NCBI GenBank assembly: GCA_031772625.1
Contig: CM062820.1
Span: forward strand, 1,074,649,369-1,074,713,368
Reading direction: 5' to 3'
DNA from: Pinus tabuliformis
Lineage: Eukaryota > Streptophyta > Pinopsida > Pinales > Pinaceae
DNA: 64,000 bases
Below, piece after piece: positions 30,377 through 41,551 of this stretch (position 1 is the first letter of the stretch; the number at the start of each line of letters is the position of its first letter). Under the pieces are notes generated by a model that was given only the letters and a program-made list of their open reading frames with translations, was not told where the DNA came from and searched no databases. A program made the translations under genes and the position numbers.

Positions 30377-31278
30377 ACTCAAAGGAGGAAAAAAATAGTG
30401 CTATCTAAGAAAAAATGATGAAAACTGGCTATGGCATAGAAGATTGGGACATCTAAGATTTTCTCAAATAAGAAAAGCATGTAGATTCAAAGTTGTTCAT
30501 GATCTTCCAGATATCATCATCCCAGAAAATACAATATGCAAACCATGTCAAATCGGCAAGAAAACCAGAGTTCACTTCATGGAAAAGGAAGGGTCATCTA
30601 GTAAGCCTCTTGAGCTTGTCCATACTAATTTATGTGGACCATAAAGGAAAAATTCACCTCGTGGAGAAGAATACTTTATTCTGTTCATTGATGATTTTTC
30701 CAGAATGTGTTGGATAGGTATTCTAAAGCATAAAGATGAAGCTTTTGAAAATTTCCAAGCCTTCAAAGATTTGGTTGAAAATTAATCAGATCCAAAAATC
30801 AAATGCCTCAGATCTGATCGAGGAGGGGAATTTACCTCATATGAATTCTTTGAATTTTGTGAAAAACATGGAATAAAGAGGTAGTTCTCCACCGCAAGGA
30901 CTCCTCAGCAAAATGGTGTGGTTGAAAGAATGAACAAAATAGTTCAACAAATGGCTCGAGCTATGCTAGATGAATCCAGAACTCCTACAACCTTCTGGGG
31001 TGAAGCTACATTTGTTTTTGTAACTATTCTCAACCAATCAAATGTTCGAGTAAACAACACTCAAACTCCACATGAACTTTGGTATGGTAAGACTCTTACT
31101 GTAAAATACTTTAAAGTTTTTGGAAGCAATGTTATATCAAAAGGACTGATGAAAAACTTAGTAAGTTTGAACCCAGAGAAAATGAAGGTATTCTTCTTGG
31201 TTACTCTTCCAGAAGTAAAGGATATAAATGTTATAATAAAAGACTTGGAAAAATTGTTGAAAGCATTGATGTTGTAGT
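30377..31278 (+). pseudogene. int: Element B GAG-pre-integrase and integrase
   Basis: Continues the frame broken at 17357. The zinc site reads LWHRRLGHLRF and CKPCQIGKK. In the rve core the first Asp is Asn (LVHTNLCGP), the second lies in LRSDRGGEF, and the Glu in TPQQNGVVERMN. Stops occur near 30642, 30783 and 30882, and a frameshift after about 30645. The C-terminal part (FKVFGSN and on) ends at 31276-31278. Confidence 0.82.
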
Positions 31279-32370
31279 TGATGAAGCATGAAAAAATCCA
31301 AAACAGATAAAATAAACATAATATTATCATAATGAAGAAGATGGGGATTATTTTCCCACATCAAATCAAAATCATATTGAAGAAGAAACCAATGAAACAC
31401 CAAAAGAAGAGATAATGGTAGAAGAAAAGACTCCATCCAGGTATGTTTAGAAAAATCATCCAAAAACTCAAATTTTACAGAAAAAGGGGCAAGTGTACAG
31501 ACAAGAAGAACTATTACAAGGACCTCAAGCTATCTAGCATTACTATACTCCACCAAACCTCAAAATGTAAAAGAAGCATGCAAATATGAATGTTGGGTCA
31601 AGGCCATGGATGAAGAACTTGAGCAAATTGAAAAAAATGATACTTGGGAATTAGTTCCTAGACCTCATGATAAAAATATTATAGGAACTAATTGGATTTT
31701 CAAAAACAAGTTGAATGAAAATGGATAAGTCATTAGAAACAAGGCCAAACTTGTTTGAAAAGGGTATGCTCAACAAGAAGGTATAGATTTTGAAGAAACT
31801 TTTTCACCTTTTGCCAGACTTGAAGCCATAAGGATGTTTCTTACTCTTTCTAGCTTTTAGAAATTCAAAGTGTACCAAATGGATGTAAAATCAGCCTTCC
31901 TGAATGGAGATTTATAAGAAGAAGTTTATATTGAACATCCAGAAGGATTCATTCTTTGAAATAATACAAAACTTGTAGACTCAAAAAGGCCCTCTATGGT
32001 CTAAAACAAGCTCCAATGGCCTAGTATTACCGCCTTGACAAATATCTACACCAACAAGGTTTTACAATAGGCTCATTAGATAGCAATCTATATATAGATA
32101 TTGAAACTGATAATTGCTAATTATTATTGTTTATGTTGATGATATCATTTTTGGTAGCAATGAAGATTCCATGAGTCATAATTTTTCTTCAGTAATGCAA
32201 CAAGAATTTGAAATGTCCTTGCTTGGTGAAATTACCTATTTTCTTGGTCTACAAGTTCAACAAAATAAAGATGGTATTTTTCTTTCAAAAACCAAGTATC
32301 TCAAACGGAACTTGAAAAGCTACGGAATGGAAGATTCTAAACTTGTATGTACCCCAATGGTAACATGATG
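31279..32370 (+). pseudogene. rt: Element B reverse transcriptase
   Basis: RVT_2 domain in several frames with many stops between 31280 and 32110. Recognisable are EQIEKNDTWELV, the KLNENG block, MDVKSAFLNG and LYGLKQAP-like segments. The catalytic IIIVYVDDIIFGSN is at about 32117-32160, followed by FLGLQVQQNKDGIFLSKTKYLK. Confidence 0.8.
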
Positions 32371-33087
32371 CAGTCTCAGCTCAAATGATGAATCAATATT
32401 AGTACATCAACCTACCTACAGATCCATGATTGGCAGTCTGCTTTATCTAATAGGTACCTGACCTAACGTCATGCATGTAATAGGAATATTTGGAAGATTC
32501 CATGAAAATCCAAAGGAATCACACTTTCAGGAAGTCAAAAGAATTTTCAAATATATTCAAGGAACTCAAGACTTTGGTTTATGGTATCCTAGAGATGCAG
32601 ATCTTACTCTTCATGCACATACAGATGCAGATTGGGTAGGAAGTGTTGATGATAAAAAAAGCACTAGTGGTGGTGCATTCTATATGGGTTCCAGGTTAGT
32701 GTCTTGATTCAGCAAGAAACAAAGTTCAATTGCTTTATCTACAACCAAAGTAGAACACGTGGTTGTTGCATCTTGTTGCACACAACTGCTTTGGATGATG
32801 CAAACTTTGCAAGACATTCAAATCACATGTAATCCACCTATCTCCATTCTATGTGATAATACAAGTTCCATCAGTGTTTCAAAGAATCCAGTCATGCGCT
32901 CCATGACCAAGCACATACCGATCAAGTACCATTTTCTATGTGAACAAGTGCTTGAACAAAAGGTCAAATTGGAGTACATTCCCTCCAAAGAATAGGTTGT
33001 TGATATATTCACTAAACCACTGCCCAGAGATACATTTGAATATCTTATAAAAAAGTTGGGAGTAGTTGCTACATCATCCTACTATTA
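32371..33087 (+). pseudogene. rh: Element B RNase H
   Basis: Contains VKRIFKYIQGTQDFGLWYP, HTDADWVGSVDDKKSTSG (Asp), FSKKQSSIALSTTKVEH, where the catalytic-Glu block is eroded (Lys-Val in place of Glu-Ala), CDNTSSISVSKNPVMRSMTKHI and YIPSKE. Stops at 32706-32708 and 32993-32995; the end reads FTKPLPRDTF. Confidence 0.82.
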
Positions 33088-33814
33088 AAACCAAATTTTC
33101 CAGAGAAAGGTTATTATACGCATGTTTCATGAAGTATAGTCACGTATACACGCTGGTTTTTGAGGGTCAATGAGTGTATATGTTTGTCAAACAGGAAAAC
33201 AGTGGTGTAGGCTCGGATATTGGTGCTCTATCAGATATTGATGATTACTGTCTATCGATATGCTTTGTTCATTAATTTTTATCTGACTGACAAAGATTCC
33301 TTGATCATTGACTTGTTAAAAATGCACAGGTAGCACATGTTCAGGGGGAGCATTAGCCTTCACGTACATTCAGCATTGTTGGCATTCTCATTGCTTAGTC
33401 CAGCTATGGCTTCAAATATTTATACCATTTTGTTGCTTAAGTCATGTAAAAGTCTAGGGTGTGATATGTCTTCTCATGCATTTGAATGAGTCCTATTGGA
33501 CAAATGATGTAATTTGTATCCCCACCTTACATGAGATGGATGATATAATTATATTTCTATCATGTATAAACATTTGATATATCCCCACTTGGTTGGGAGA
33601 TGGATGTTTGTATGAATCATTGGTGATAGGAAGGTCATTCTCACATAGTTGAGTTATAGATTCATGTTGGTTCTTTTGGAGAATATTTTTGCAGACTTTT
33701 CTTGTGCTCAGTGGGAGCATGGATGATTTCAGTGCATCTTAGCATGTACAAAGGGAAGCTCAATCAAAGAAGTCAGCATGTACTCAGGGGGAGCATGAAC
33801 AGCATAGGGGAGAT
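33088..33814 (+). other. Element B 3' untranslated region and polypurine tracts
   Basis: Non-coding. GGGAGCAT words recur (near 33341, 33711 and 33785) and AGGGGAGAT ends at 33814, one base before the LTR TG. Several polypurine-like repeats before the 3' LTR are a mark of the SIRE/Maximus lineage. Sequences such as CACGTATACACGC recall words in the LTR. Confidence 0.6.
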
Positions 33815-35632
33815 TGTTGGTATTGTTGATATAGATGTTGTCCTTGATGGAAATTCACTCAGATGAAACTTCACAGTGCAATAGGTCAATAGCAAAGGAT
33901 TACAAATCAGACTCCAAATAATGAAGAAAGAGAGGTATACGTTGGTTCACTTTGGCAAAGGTGTGTATAGATGCGGTTTAACAGAACAAAAGTAGTGTAT
34001 AACGTATATACGCACTTTCACGGGAGGAAAAGCGTGTACATGTTGGAAAACCAAGTTTTTGCTCCAAGATCTAAGGTATTCTGGTCCAAGGTAATTAGTC
34101 TGAGGCATTTGGTCCAAGGTATTGACCCTAGGTATTGGGTCCAAGGTATTGGTTCTAAGTGGTTTTGGTCCAAGGTATTGAGAAAAGCCTAAGAGTATAT
34201 AAGGAGGAGAAGATCATTAGGCCAAGGTGTGCAAACAATGAGATTCTAAGGAATACTTCTATCTGAAGTATATATTATGTTGCAAGGTTATGTTTGGGAC
34301 CGGATCTGAAATTTTCATGTGCACCTTAAATTCAACATTGTATCAGGAATCATGAGACTTTAAATGACTTATTCTTGAATGATATGATATTGGTTGAGAC
34401 CAGATCTGATTTTTTGCACCAGTTCTACTTGTTATCTATCATGATCTGGGTTTGCTTGAAGTCTGAAATTGCAGCAAATTTCTGAGTCAAAATATGCAGA
34501 TCTGTACGGAGGTTCATCTCGGCTAAAGCGCATGTACACACAGGTTCAATTCTTTCAAGTAGCGTATACAAAAAGAAAAGCTTATGTTCAGATCTGACTG
34601 ATCTATCTAATCAAATTCTGTTGTTTTACTATTGTCTGTCAATGAATTCCTCTTAGATCTGAACATAGAACTGTTGTATAAGGAAATTGAGTCTGATTGA
34701 TTGATTGATTAAGAAGGAAGGGTGATCCTTGTTGCTATATGTTTTGAACTCTGTAATATGACAGTAGATCTTCAGAATGTAACTGATTGGTATAGCCTAT
34801 GGTTCAGAAGTTTATGATTCAGTATCTTTAGAGATATACGTAGGTTGGGTTAAAGGAAGTAGCGTATACACTCTAATGCATGATTTTTTTGAGGTTACAA
34901 CTCGTTCTGGATGATGATGTAGGCTTCTGGGTTCAGCACAGTGTTCTAGTGTTAGTGATATGATTGTTTAGATCAACTGAATATTGGTTGATGCAGTTTA
35001 AGCTTAAAATCTTTGATGGGTCCAGTATGAAAATTGGATGAAACAAGGCCTTCATGTGTATTGTTGTGTATGAGGAGCATCCAATCTAAAAATTTATGAA
35101 ATGTAGTCCCTGGTGGAAGAGTGAAGTTAATCTGTAGGCTCGCACCTATGTACTAGTAAACATATTGGATAGTACAAGAGCTAGGGGGTTGCAGCTCCCT
35201 TCTAGTAGAAGCTGGAAAATGAGAGAAGGTTGTAACCTCCTGTAGGTAGAAGCCTGTGTACTTTTATGAGTTTGCACCAGTACAATATTGTAAGCATATT
35301 TTGCTATTATTAAAAGAAAACAAAGACAACAACAGCAGGTGGTTTTTACCCACATTGGGTTCCCACCTTAAATCTCGGTGTTCATGTGTGTTGCTTATGT
35401 GTGATTCTTTATTCTACTCTAATAAATCTTTGATATACTAGTTTAAGCTAAACACATGATAAACTATCTAAATCACAAGTTCTATTCATATACGTTGGTT
35501 TCTTTAAGCACAATCGCGTGTACACTCTAGTTCACTTCACTTAAGTAGCTTATATAAATTTGTTTGGGAAATAAAATTATTGATCTGATAATACTGATTC
35601 ACCCCTCCCTCAGTATTATTAATAAGATTTCA
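33815..35632 (+). repeat. Element B 3' LTR
   Basis: 1818 bp from TGTTGGTATT to AAGATTTCA. It carries the GGTCCAAGGTATT array (34061-34179), TATATAA (34196-34202) and, near the end, the TTCACCCCTCCCTCAG segment typical of SIRE-type LTR ends. Confidence 0.85.
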
Positions 35633-35809
35633 TGTTATTTACATATTCTTGCAACTCATATTGATTTCCTAGAAGTAATCATGGAAGCGAGTGTTAATAA
35701 TGTATGAGTTGACTAGTGGAGGAAGATTACTGCACCGCCACTGTCTGAGATTCCGAGAGCTATCTTCCACGAGGACGGATCTCGATCTTCAACTATGAGT
35801 TTAACTGCT
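35633..35809 (+). repeat. 177-bp direct repeat flanking element B, right copy
   Basis: Same length as 14342-14518 and about 91% identical. It starts directly after the CA of the LTR and ends TTTAACTGCT; the left copy ends TTTAATTGCT against the 5' LTR. Confidence 0.85.
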
Positions 35810-36216
35810 GATAAACTAAAGTAGGTGGCGTGCATCAAGGTATTTTTCTCCAAAGATAGATCATCGCCCAACGAAGCTCATGTTGTTATAACCATTGGCT
35901 GAGTTTCTAATTCGGTTTCTAAGTTTGTTTGCCGAGAGGCCTAAATGACAATTATCTATAATTAGTGTAAATGGCTTATAGCCGAAGGATATGTATGATG
36001 TAAATCGTAGATAAGAAAAGGGATCAAACGAACAGTTATTATTTTGGTTTATGTAATTTGGTTATCACCTTGTTCTAGGGTTGAACTGCTTCGTAATGTA
36101 ATTTGCCGAATCAAGTAAATACAAGAGGATCATTATGGTTTGCACACACAGTGTGTAATTTCGTCTTTGATGTGTTATTTGAAGTGCTGATTGCTTTCGT
36201 TCCTTAGAAGGGGAAC

Positions 36217-36250
36217 GAGCTGGTTGGCCAGGGCCCGGCCAACCCAGCTC
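36217..36250. repeat. Inverted repeat in element A 3' LTR
   Basis: GAGCTGGTTGGCC and GGCCAACCCAGCTC pair with one bulged base around the loop AGGGCCC, forming a very stable GC-rich hairpin. Confidence 0.7.
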
Positions 36251-37201
36251 ATTGACCCCTCTCACTTTCATGATTTGGGAAGACGGTGTGTTTATTTCGT
36301 AGCAATTGTGTGATGAAATAGTTTAATCGTTAATCTTTGAGTTCTGAATTAAATTATCTTCTGTAGCCTATGTGTGGAACGGATCCATAGTTTGCAGATT
36401 ATTTGTGCTCATTTCTATTTATAAGATATCCTTTACGTATTTAATTTATTATTTCGTTCTTTTTTAATTCATTTTCGAAGCAGATTGTTCAAGGAAATCT
36501 TTCCTTCACCAGTGCGTGTTGTTGCTTGTACCGTGCTCAGTCATTCGTTGCAGCAAACATTAAATCACTCACCTGCATTTTATTTCCCATTATTTCGCAA
36601 GTGAATGAATCAATAAACCAAGCAACTATTTTGGTATCAAAATTTCATCTCTAAAAAGATCTAGAAGCTGTTATATTAACTACCAAATTATACTTGCAAA
36701 GAATATCATTATTGTGGGTGAAGTACCAAAATTGGTTGACACATGCAAAGTACCTAGGCTATTGATTGATTATTTTGTAAGTGTTTTAACTCATGAATTT
36801 CATTTCCCTTATGAAGTTTAATGAGTTAAAGAATTTTCTTTCTCACAGCTAGTTAATTTAGAATTTCATTACAATTACAGTTCCTTTTCAGCATATATTT
36901 TCAGCTTTCGAAAATAAACCGAAAACTGAGTAAATGAAACCCTGCTTCAGGGAAAGAGAATGTCTCCTAACACTGGAACGAAGTGCTCCAAGCCCTGAGG
37001 CTTAGAGCACCTTCACTTAGACATAAGTCTTCAGTAAGGAATATTGAATATACTCTTACATAGAAATACTATACCTACTAGTGCAAGTAAGATTGCAACT
37101 GTACAAGGATAGGTTGTTTGTGTGGGAGAAAGATGAGAAGAAAGGTTGAACTCTGCAAGCACCCACTTGTTAGACTACTTATCATCCATCTAGAGATTAA
37201 C

Positions 37202-37206
37202 ATAGT
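37202..37206. repeat. Target-site duplication of element F, left copy
   Basis: ATAGT; the right copy at 54695-54699 is ATAGC, one transition apart. Confidence 0.65.
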
Positions 37207-38154
37207 TGTTGGCTTATTGGGGCCTAACCCAGGTTCAGAAGAGTTATTAGCCAAACAAATCCCGCAGCTACCGGCCCTTTCAGCAACAGCCCGCGGAGCG
37301 CGGACTGAGGTCTCACCTGAGGTAGCAGGGGAGGGTGCTGGAACTAGATTTCTACACCCTTGGGATGTCTTGATGTGGTCTGGAGGGGTTGCATGCTTTT
37401 CTGTGGCATCGTGCCACTATGCTTCTCCGTAGATCCGGAACAAGGCAATTTCTTAATACTCATTATTAATGATTTGTTATAAATCAAATCTACTTTTTAC
37501 AGTCTATAAGCAAACATTTAATAGAGATAACCAATGCATGTACCCAAAAAAGTTATAGATTTTGCATAAGCTCAGAACATAAGCGTAAGCACACATATCA
37601 AAATAGATATATCAACTGTAAATTAACTAGATCCACAATACTCCAGAATCAACACAGTATTTCAGAACCAACTTATCTTTATTCAATTCTTTCGCCAATA
37701 CAACCCGATCTACCCTGCGCACTCAGCTGCAGGGGTCCGTGCACACAACTGCGGACTCTACCAGGCCTCTGTGCACACAGCTGCGAACTCTACCAGGCCT
37801 CTACACACAGCTGTAGAGCCTCTATCTCCTACCCAACACCCTTGACTGGAACTTACAAATGTAGAAACTACTATCTTCACACGACCATAATACCCAGATC
37901 CAAGACAAAGACTTCTCTAAAAACTTACTTCTATCCATAGAGCCTTGCTCTATTTATACATTCGCATGGTCCGCAGACCATGGGCAGGCCGATTCACTTC
38001 CTACTATTTTACATTATTTTTGGGCAGAAAACCCTTTGACTTAACTCATTTACAACTCGTGCTTCACGCACTTCATGGAGTCCTTGCCATGCCTTTCCCA
38101 AAATTGCAGGCTTTGAGCCCCAAAACTGTTATGTGGGCCCTCTACTTCCCAACA
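37207..38154 (-). repeat. Element F left (3') LTR
   Basis: 948 bp. On the minus strand TATAAATA is at 37951-37958 with the palindrome CATGGTCCGCAGACCATG just upstream (37965-37982). Two 32-bp units (37739-37770, 37771-37802) occur where the other LTR has one. Confidence 0.88.
37951..37982 (-). promoter_or_regulatory. TATA box and upstream palindrome, element F left LTR
   Basis: Minus-strand TATAAATA (37951-37958) lies 6 bp from an 18-bp near-perfect palindrome (37965-37982). The same layout recurs at 54491-54522, 42248-42277 and 50002-50030. Confidence 0.6.
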
Positions 38155-38155
38155 A

Positions 38156-38166
38156 TCCCCCAACAC
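38156..38166 (-). other. Polypurine tract of element F
   Basis: Minus-strand GTGTTGGGGGA beside the LTR start TGTTGGG. The same tract precedes G's LTR at 42441-42451. Confidence 0.75.
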
Positions 38167-38169
38167 AAT

Positions 38170-41100
38170 CATCGTGACTCGTCTCGAGTCACTCGGCTAG
38201 TGCGGTAATCTTCGCACAGAGGTCAGTCAACAATTTATGCGCATCACTTTTGCTTGCAACAAACTCTGCCGCTATCCTTTGTATTAGTTCTCTATCCTCT
38301 GTATTAGTTCTACGTGAGTCGTTGATGCATCCATATTTCTTGTAGTTGCTTGTCCGGGATCATATATTGCCTGCATGTGCACAAACTTTCCTTCAACGGT
38401 TGTGGAGACCGTGAATGCTTCATCAAGCCAGGGTTGGATGCATTCTTTAAGTTCTGCCTCCTTTTGCTGCACGACATCAACTTGTGCCTTAAGAGCCTAG
38501 GCCTCCTTCATTTTAGCCAACGCTGCATGATAGTGACCATCTGCACAGTCCCTCAGACTGTCTCATAAGCCTGCTGCAAATCTTGCACTTTGGTTTCGAC
38601 CTGTTGTATGGTTGGGTCTTCCTGGAGGGACGTGAGTGTAAGGAGGGATTGATATAACAGTCCCGAGTAGTCTTGGAAAACACACTTTATCATTTCCAGT
38701 CCTACTTGAATTTCGTCGCGGTGCTGCTCTCGAAATTCTGGGGGTGTGAGTGGTTGCGCCTACAATCTTGGCTCCACGATTTTCAAATTTCATTCCCACT
38801 GAAACTTCACGGCCTCCTCTTGGTTCATACAAGATCGGTGGCCATGGAATGGATCTTGTCTGTTATTGGAAGTTCCACTGGGACAACCAACTCTGGTATT
38901 TTACTGCAAGCCACTGCCACAGCCTGTTCGACTTCCTAGTTGTGGGCGACCAAGTCATCACACTATAGGCTAACTTGCTCCATACTTGTCATATGCTCCA
39001 TTAAGAGGTGGAGTGCTCGATCTTCCCTAGCATGCAGCTCAGCAGTGACACCATCCTACAGTTGGTAGAGGGTTTCACGAGGTAGAACGGTCAAATTCAG
39101 CCCCCAACTTCGCACATCTCCCTCTAGTTGTGCTAAGACAGTGCCTGCTGGCAACGTTAAGGTGTTCATTCTGTTGGTGCACACATCTGCTCAACTGCGG
39201 CTGTATCTACTACTAAATTTAAGATTACCCCTCCCCCCCCGGGGGTCGCACCTGTAATGCCTACAACTGTGCTCTTATCTCCCCCAACATAGTTGTCTGC
39301 TCTAGGATCAATTCCATTAACGCACTAGTAGGGACATTACTCATCGTTTTGCTACTGTCCATAAACTCTTTCTCCAAGGCTTTTGTTGTTTTTGACTTTT
39401 TGTGTGTGTGCGTTGATTCCTTGCTGCACAAGCGCTTGATTGGGGTTGACTCTGTAATATGGTCCGTGCACTCCTGTGTTTCCTTTTCTTGTTGTATGTC
39501 CTGTTCCAAGGCCATTTCCTGCTCTGTCATGATATCTTTGGCTATCACTTCCTTGGTTGCCTCCAGCTGCGAAGCTACCTATTTTCTATGACATGTCTTC
39601 TCTGCCAATGGAGTGAGTCGCTGCTAGATTTCCTTTTTTCGCTGTTGTACTGCCATTCTTTCTAGTACTGCCTTATCTGGTGCACACCACTCTGGAGGCC
39701 ATGTTGCCAATACATCATAAATATCATCGTCTATTGCAATGAACGGAAGTGTGACCCATGCTCGCTTTGGATCCTTCCACGCCCAGATATATATGTTATG
39801 CATGTCCACTTTGAACTCGGTTATGATTTGCAAGTTGTTGTATACCGTTGGAGACATCTATGGCCTACAAGCGATCCGTGTCCAGATACTCCCCTCCATG
39901 AAGGTCCAAAAAACCCTGATTTCAGAAGCCCTCGTTGCGTCCTTTGTAGCCTAGGGAAATGTATACCACGCTGCTTCAGGGAGGTTGTCCTCAATGCGGG
40001 GAAACTGGTTACCCTGCAATAGTTCTCCTGCAACCAAAAGGATTGATAGTAGCAACCATCCATAATGAAATGTCTTACCTTTGTCCTGTTCTTCCTAACA
40101 ATTTGTTAAAAATTCGTCGCATAAGAACTGCACCCAGTTGAACTGGACTCCTTCAGCACACTACTCCGCAAGCATAATAATAGTGGCTGGTACCTCATCG
40201 GCATGACATTTCCTCATGAGTTTACTGGCTAGTAGTTGGGTGGAGACTCACATCATGTGGTTGTTGATGCTTGCCATTACATACCCACGTTTTCCCTTTT
40301 CCAACTTATATTTAGCCTTCATTATTTCTGCAAGCCCCACATCGCTACTGGTTTCGTCTATGTTTCTGGGTTTGTTCCCTTTGATAGGCAAGTGGGTAAT
40401 ATGGTGTACTAAATCAGCTGTGATACGAATCGGCTCTTCTAATGAGAGATGTCCATCATGTACTAAACACAATAACTGCTAGATAACGAAAGTGGTGATG
40501 GTCACGCGATGATAGTGGGGTATCCACCTCAGGTTGAGTAAACCCACCTTTTCCACACCTGTTAACCATTTTGTGGCAATAACTTGTCTGTGGCCAATTT
40601 GGGGAACTTGTCGTTGTCCACTAGATCCCAATATTCAAACTCGATACTTGGTATTTGGCCCAGCGATAAACCATCAAACCTTATCTCATATGGGAGAAGT
40701 GGGCTTTGTAGCATGCTCTTTGCAGCATCCAAGTCCTTTGGTATTTTGGTCGTCCCATTCCATGGAGAGACATATGGGGGTAATGAAGGTATTTGGAACG
40801 CATCTTCTTCGTCCTCATCCTGTGCCTCAATCTGGGCAATTAGGTCTTGCAAATCTTCGTCGTCCTCAGCAGGTTCGGTGGTGACTGCTTTGCCCTTTTC
40901 GGCTGCTGACCTTTTGTTGAATCTCAGTGATACCATGACTAGCGCCATCATCTGCTTTTTTTTTCAAGGTCGCAGTGTGCATGGGGAGTTTGGAACCTCG
41001 AGGGCTGGAGCCACTTCATCTGGCTCTTCCTGGGTTGGATGCAGTTCTTCTACGAACTGTGCTCGGGTTCTTGCCATGGTACTCATGGGGTGCCTAGTAG

Positions 41101-41345
41101 CCAAGTGTTTGCTGGTCTTCACTGGTTCAAATCTCAAATACCCCAGTGTCATCCACAGGTTGTTAGAGGAACACGTAATTTTGAATGGATCCCTTCCTTC
41201 CACTTTCAGTTTAGTACCAGCATCTGGGCGGCAGATCTTTTCATATCTAACTTGGAACTCCCATCTTAATGGCCCACCGCCCACTCCTCCCTGTCGTAAC
41301 TCAAATTTATTGTCAGGAATAGTGGTGTTAACGGTCACCTCTTGA
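38170..41345 (-). pseudogene. Element F accessory ORF downstream of pol
   Basis: Function unknown. On the minus strand it starts near 41338 (MTVNTTIPDNKFELRQ), followed by an acidic stretch (EDDEDLQDLIAQIEAQDEDEEDAF, about 40830-40860). Next come a domain with IRITADLVHHITHLPIKG and KGKRGYVMASINN (40250-40450), then HNIYIWAWKDPKRAWVTLPF (39720-39800). Long Glu/Gln/Lys-rich coiled-coil stretches run almost to the polypurine tract. At least three stops or frameshifts break it. The order of a conserved globular part followed by charged coiled coil matches the accessory ORFs of A and H. Confidence 0.62.
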
Positions 41346-41551
41346 CCTTTTTATGTGGTAGTGCAGCCCTTCGGACGCAGCCGTGATCTTGTTGACCAAA
41401 TGACTCTGTACAAAACTTATTTTCCGCGCCAACCTCTCGCAGACTTGTTTATAGTCCCGCCCCTTCTTTCAACTGCTTAGGGCGCTGAGACTGTGCTTTC
41501 TCCAACTAGTCAGGTCGTCGCACCCCCAATGCGATGTGTCAGCTTTCCTGT
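41346..41551 (-). pseudogene. Element F residual sequence after integrase
   Basis: Shows patchy similarity to the stretch that follows integrase in element G (about 43300-43560), including a shared GCGGGACTATAAA-like segment. It marks where F's lost pol would have ended. Confidence 0.45.

Larger units (their letters stand above)
14519..35632 (+). mobile_element. Element B: Ty1/copia, SIRE/Maximus-like, containing chromovirus C
   Basis: Long LTRs (3' copy 1818 bp), a Gag with two zinc knuckles, copia domain order, and repeated AGGGGGAGCAT words before the 3' LTR are all typical of the SIRE/Maximus lineage. About 8.1 kb remain when C and its duplication are removed. The end of the 5' LTR, the primer site, the leader and the N-terminal half of gag have been deleted. 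It is flanked by a 177-bp repeat instead of a 5-bp duplication. Confidence 0.88.
35810..37206 (+). repeat. Element A 3' LTR, second segment
   Basis: Continues from 14518 and is cut at 37206 by element F; it continues at 54700. No coding potential. It contains a strong inverted repeat (36217-36250). Assignment to A's LTR rests on position and on the LTR end at 54987. Confidence 0.55.

Noticed and set aside
35633-35809. 177-bp segment as the true end of element B's LTR
   Set aside because: The LTR already ends with a SIRE-type end segment and CA at 35632, and the left copy lies before the LTR start, where LTR end sequence would not be expected unless a two-LTR circle had inserted.
39224-39246. 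Homopolymer-rich CCCCCC/GGGGG stretch as a regulatory site
   Set aside because: Low-complexity patch in the decayed F accessory ORF, not repeated elsewhere.
40584-41345. 253-codon open frame on the + strand
   Set aside because: It is antisense to F's accessory ORF, whose minus-strand start (VTVNTTIPDNK) parallels element G. The + frame shows no recognisable domain and looks like a shadow.
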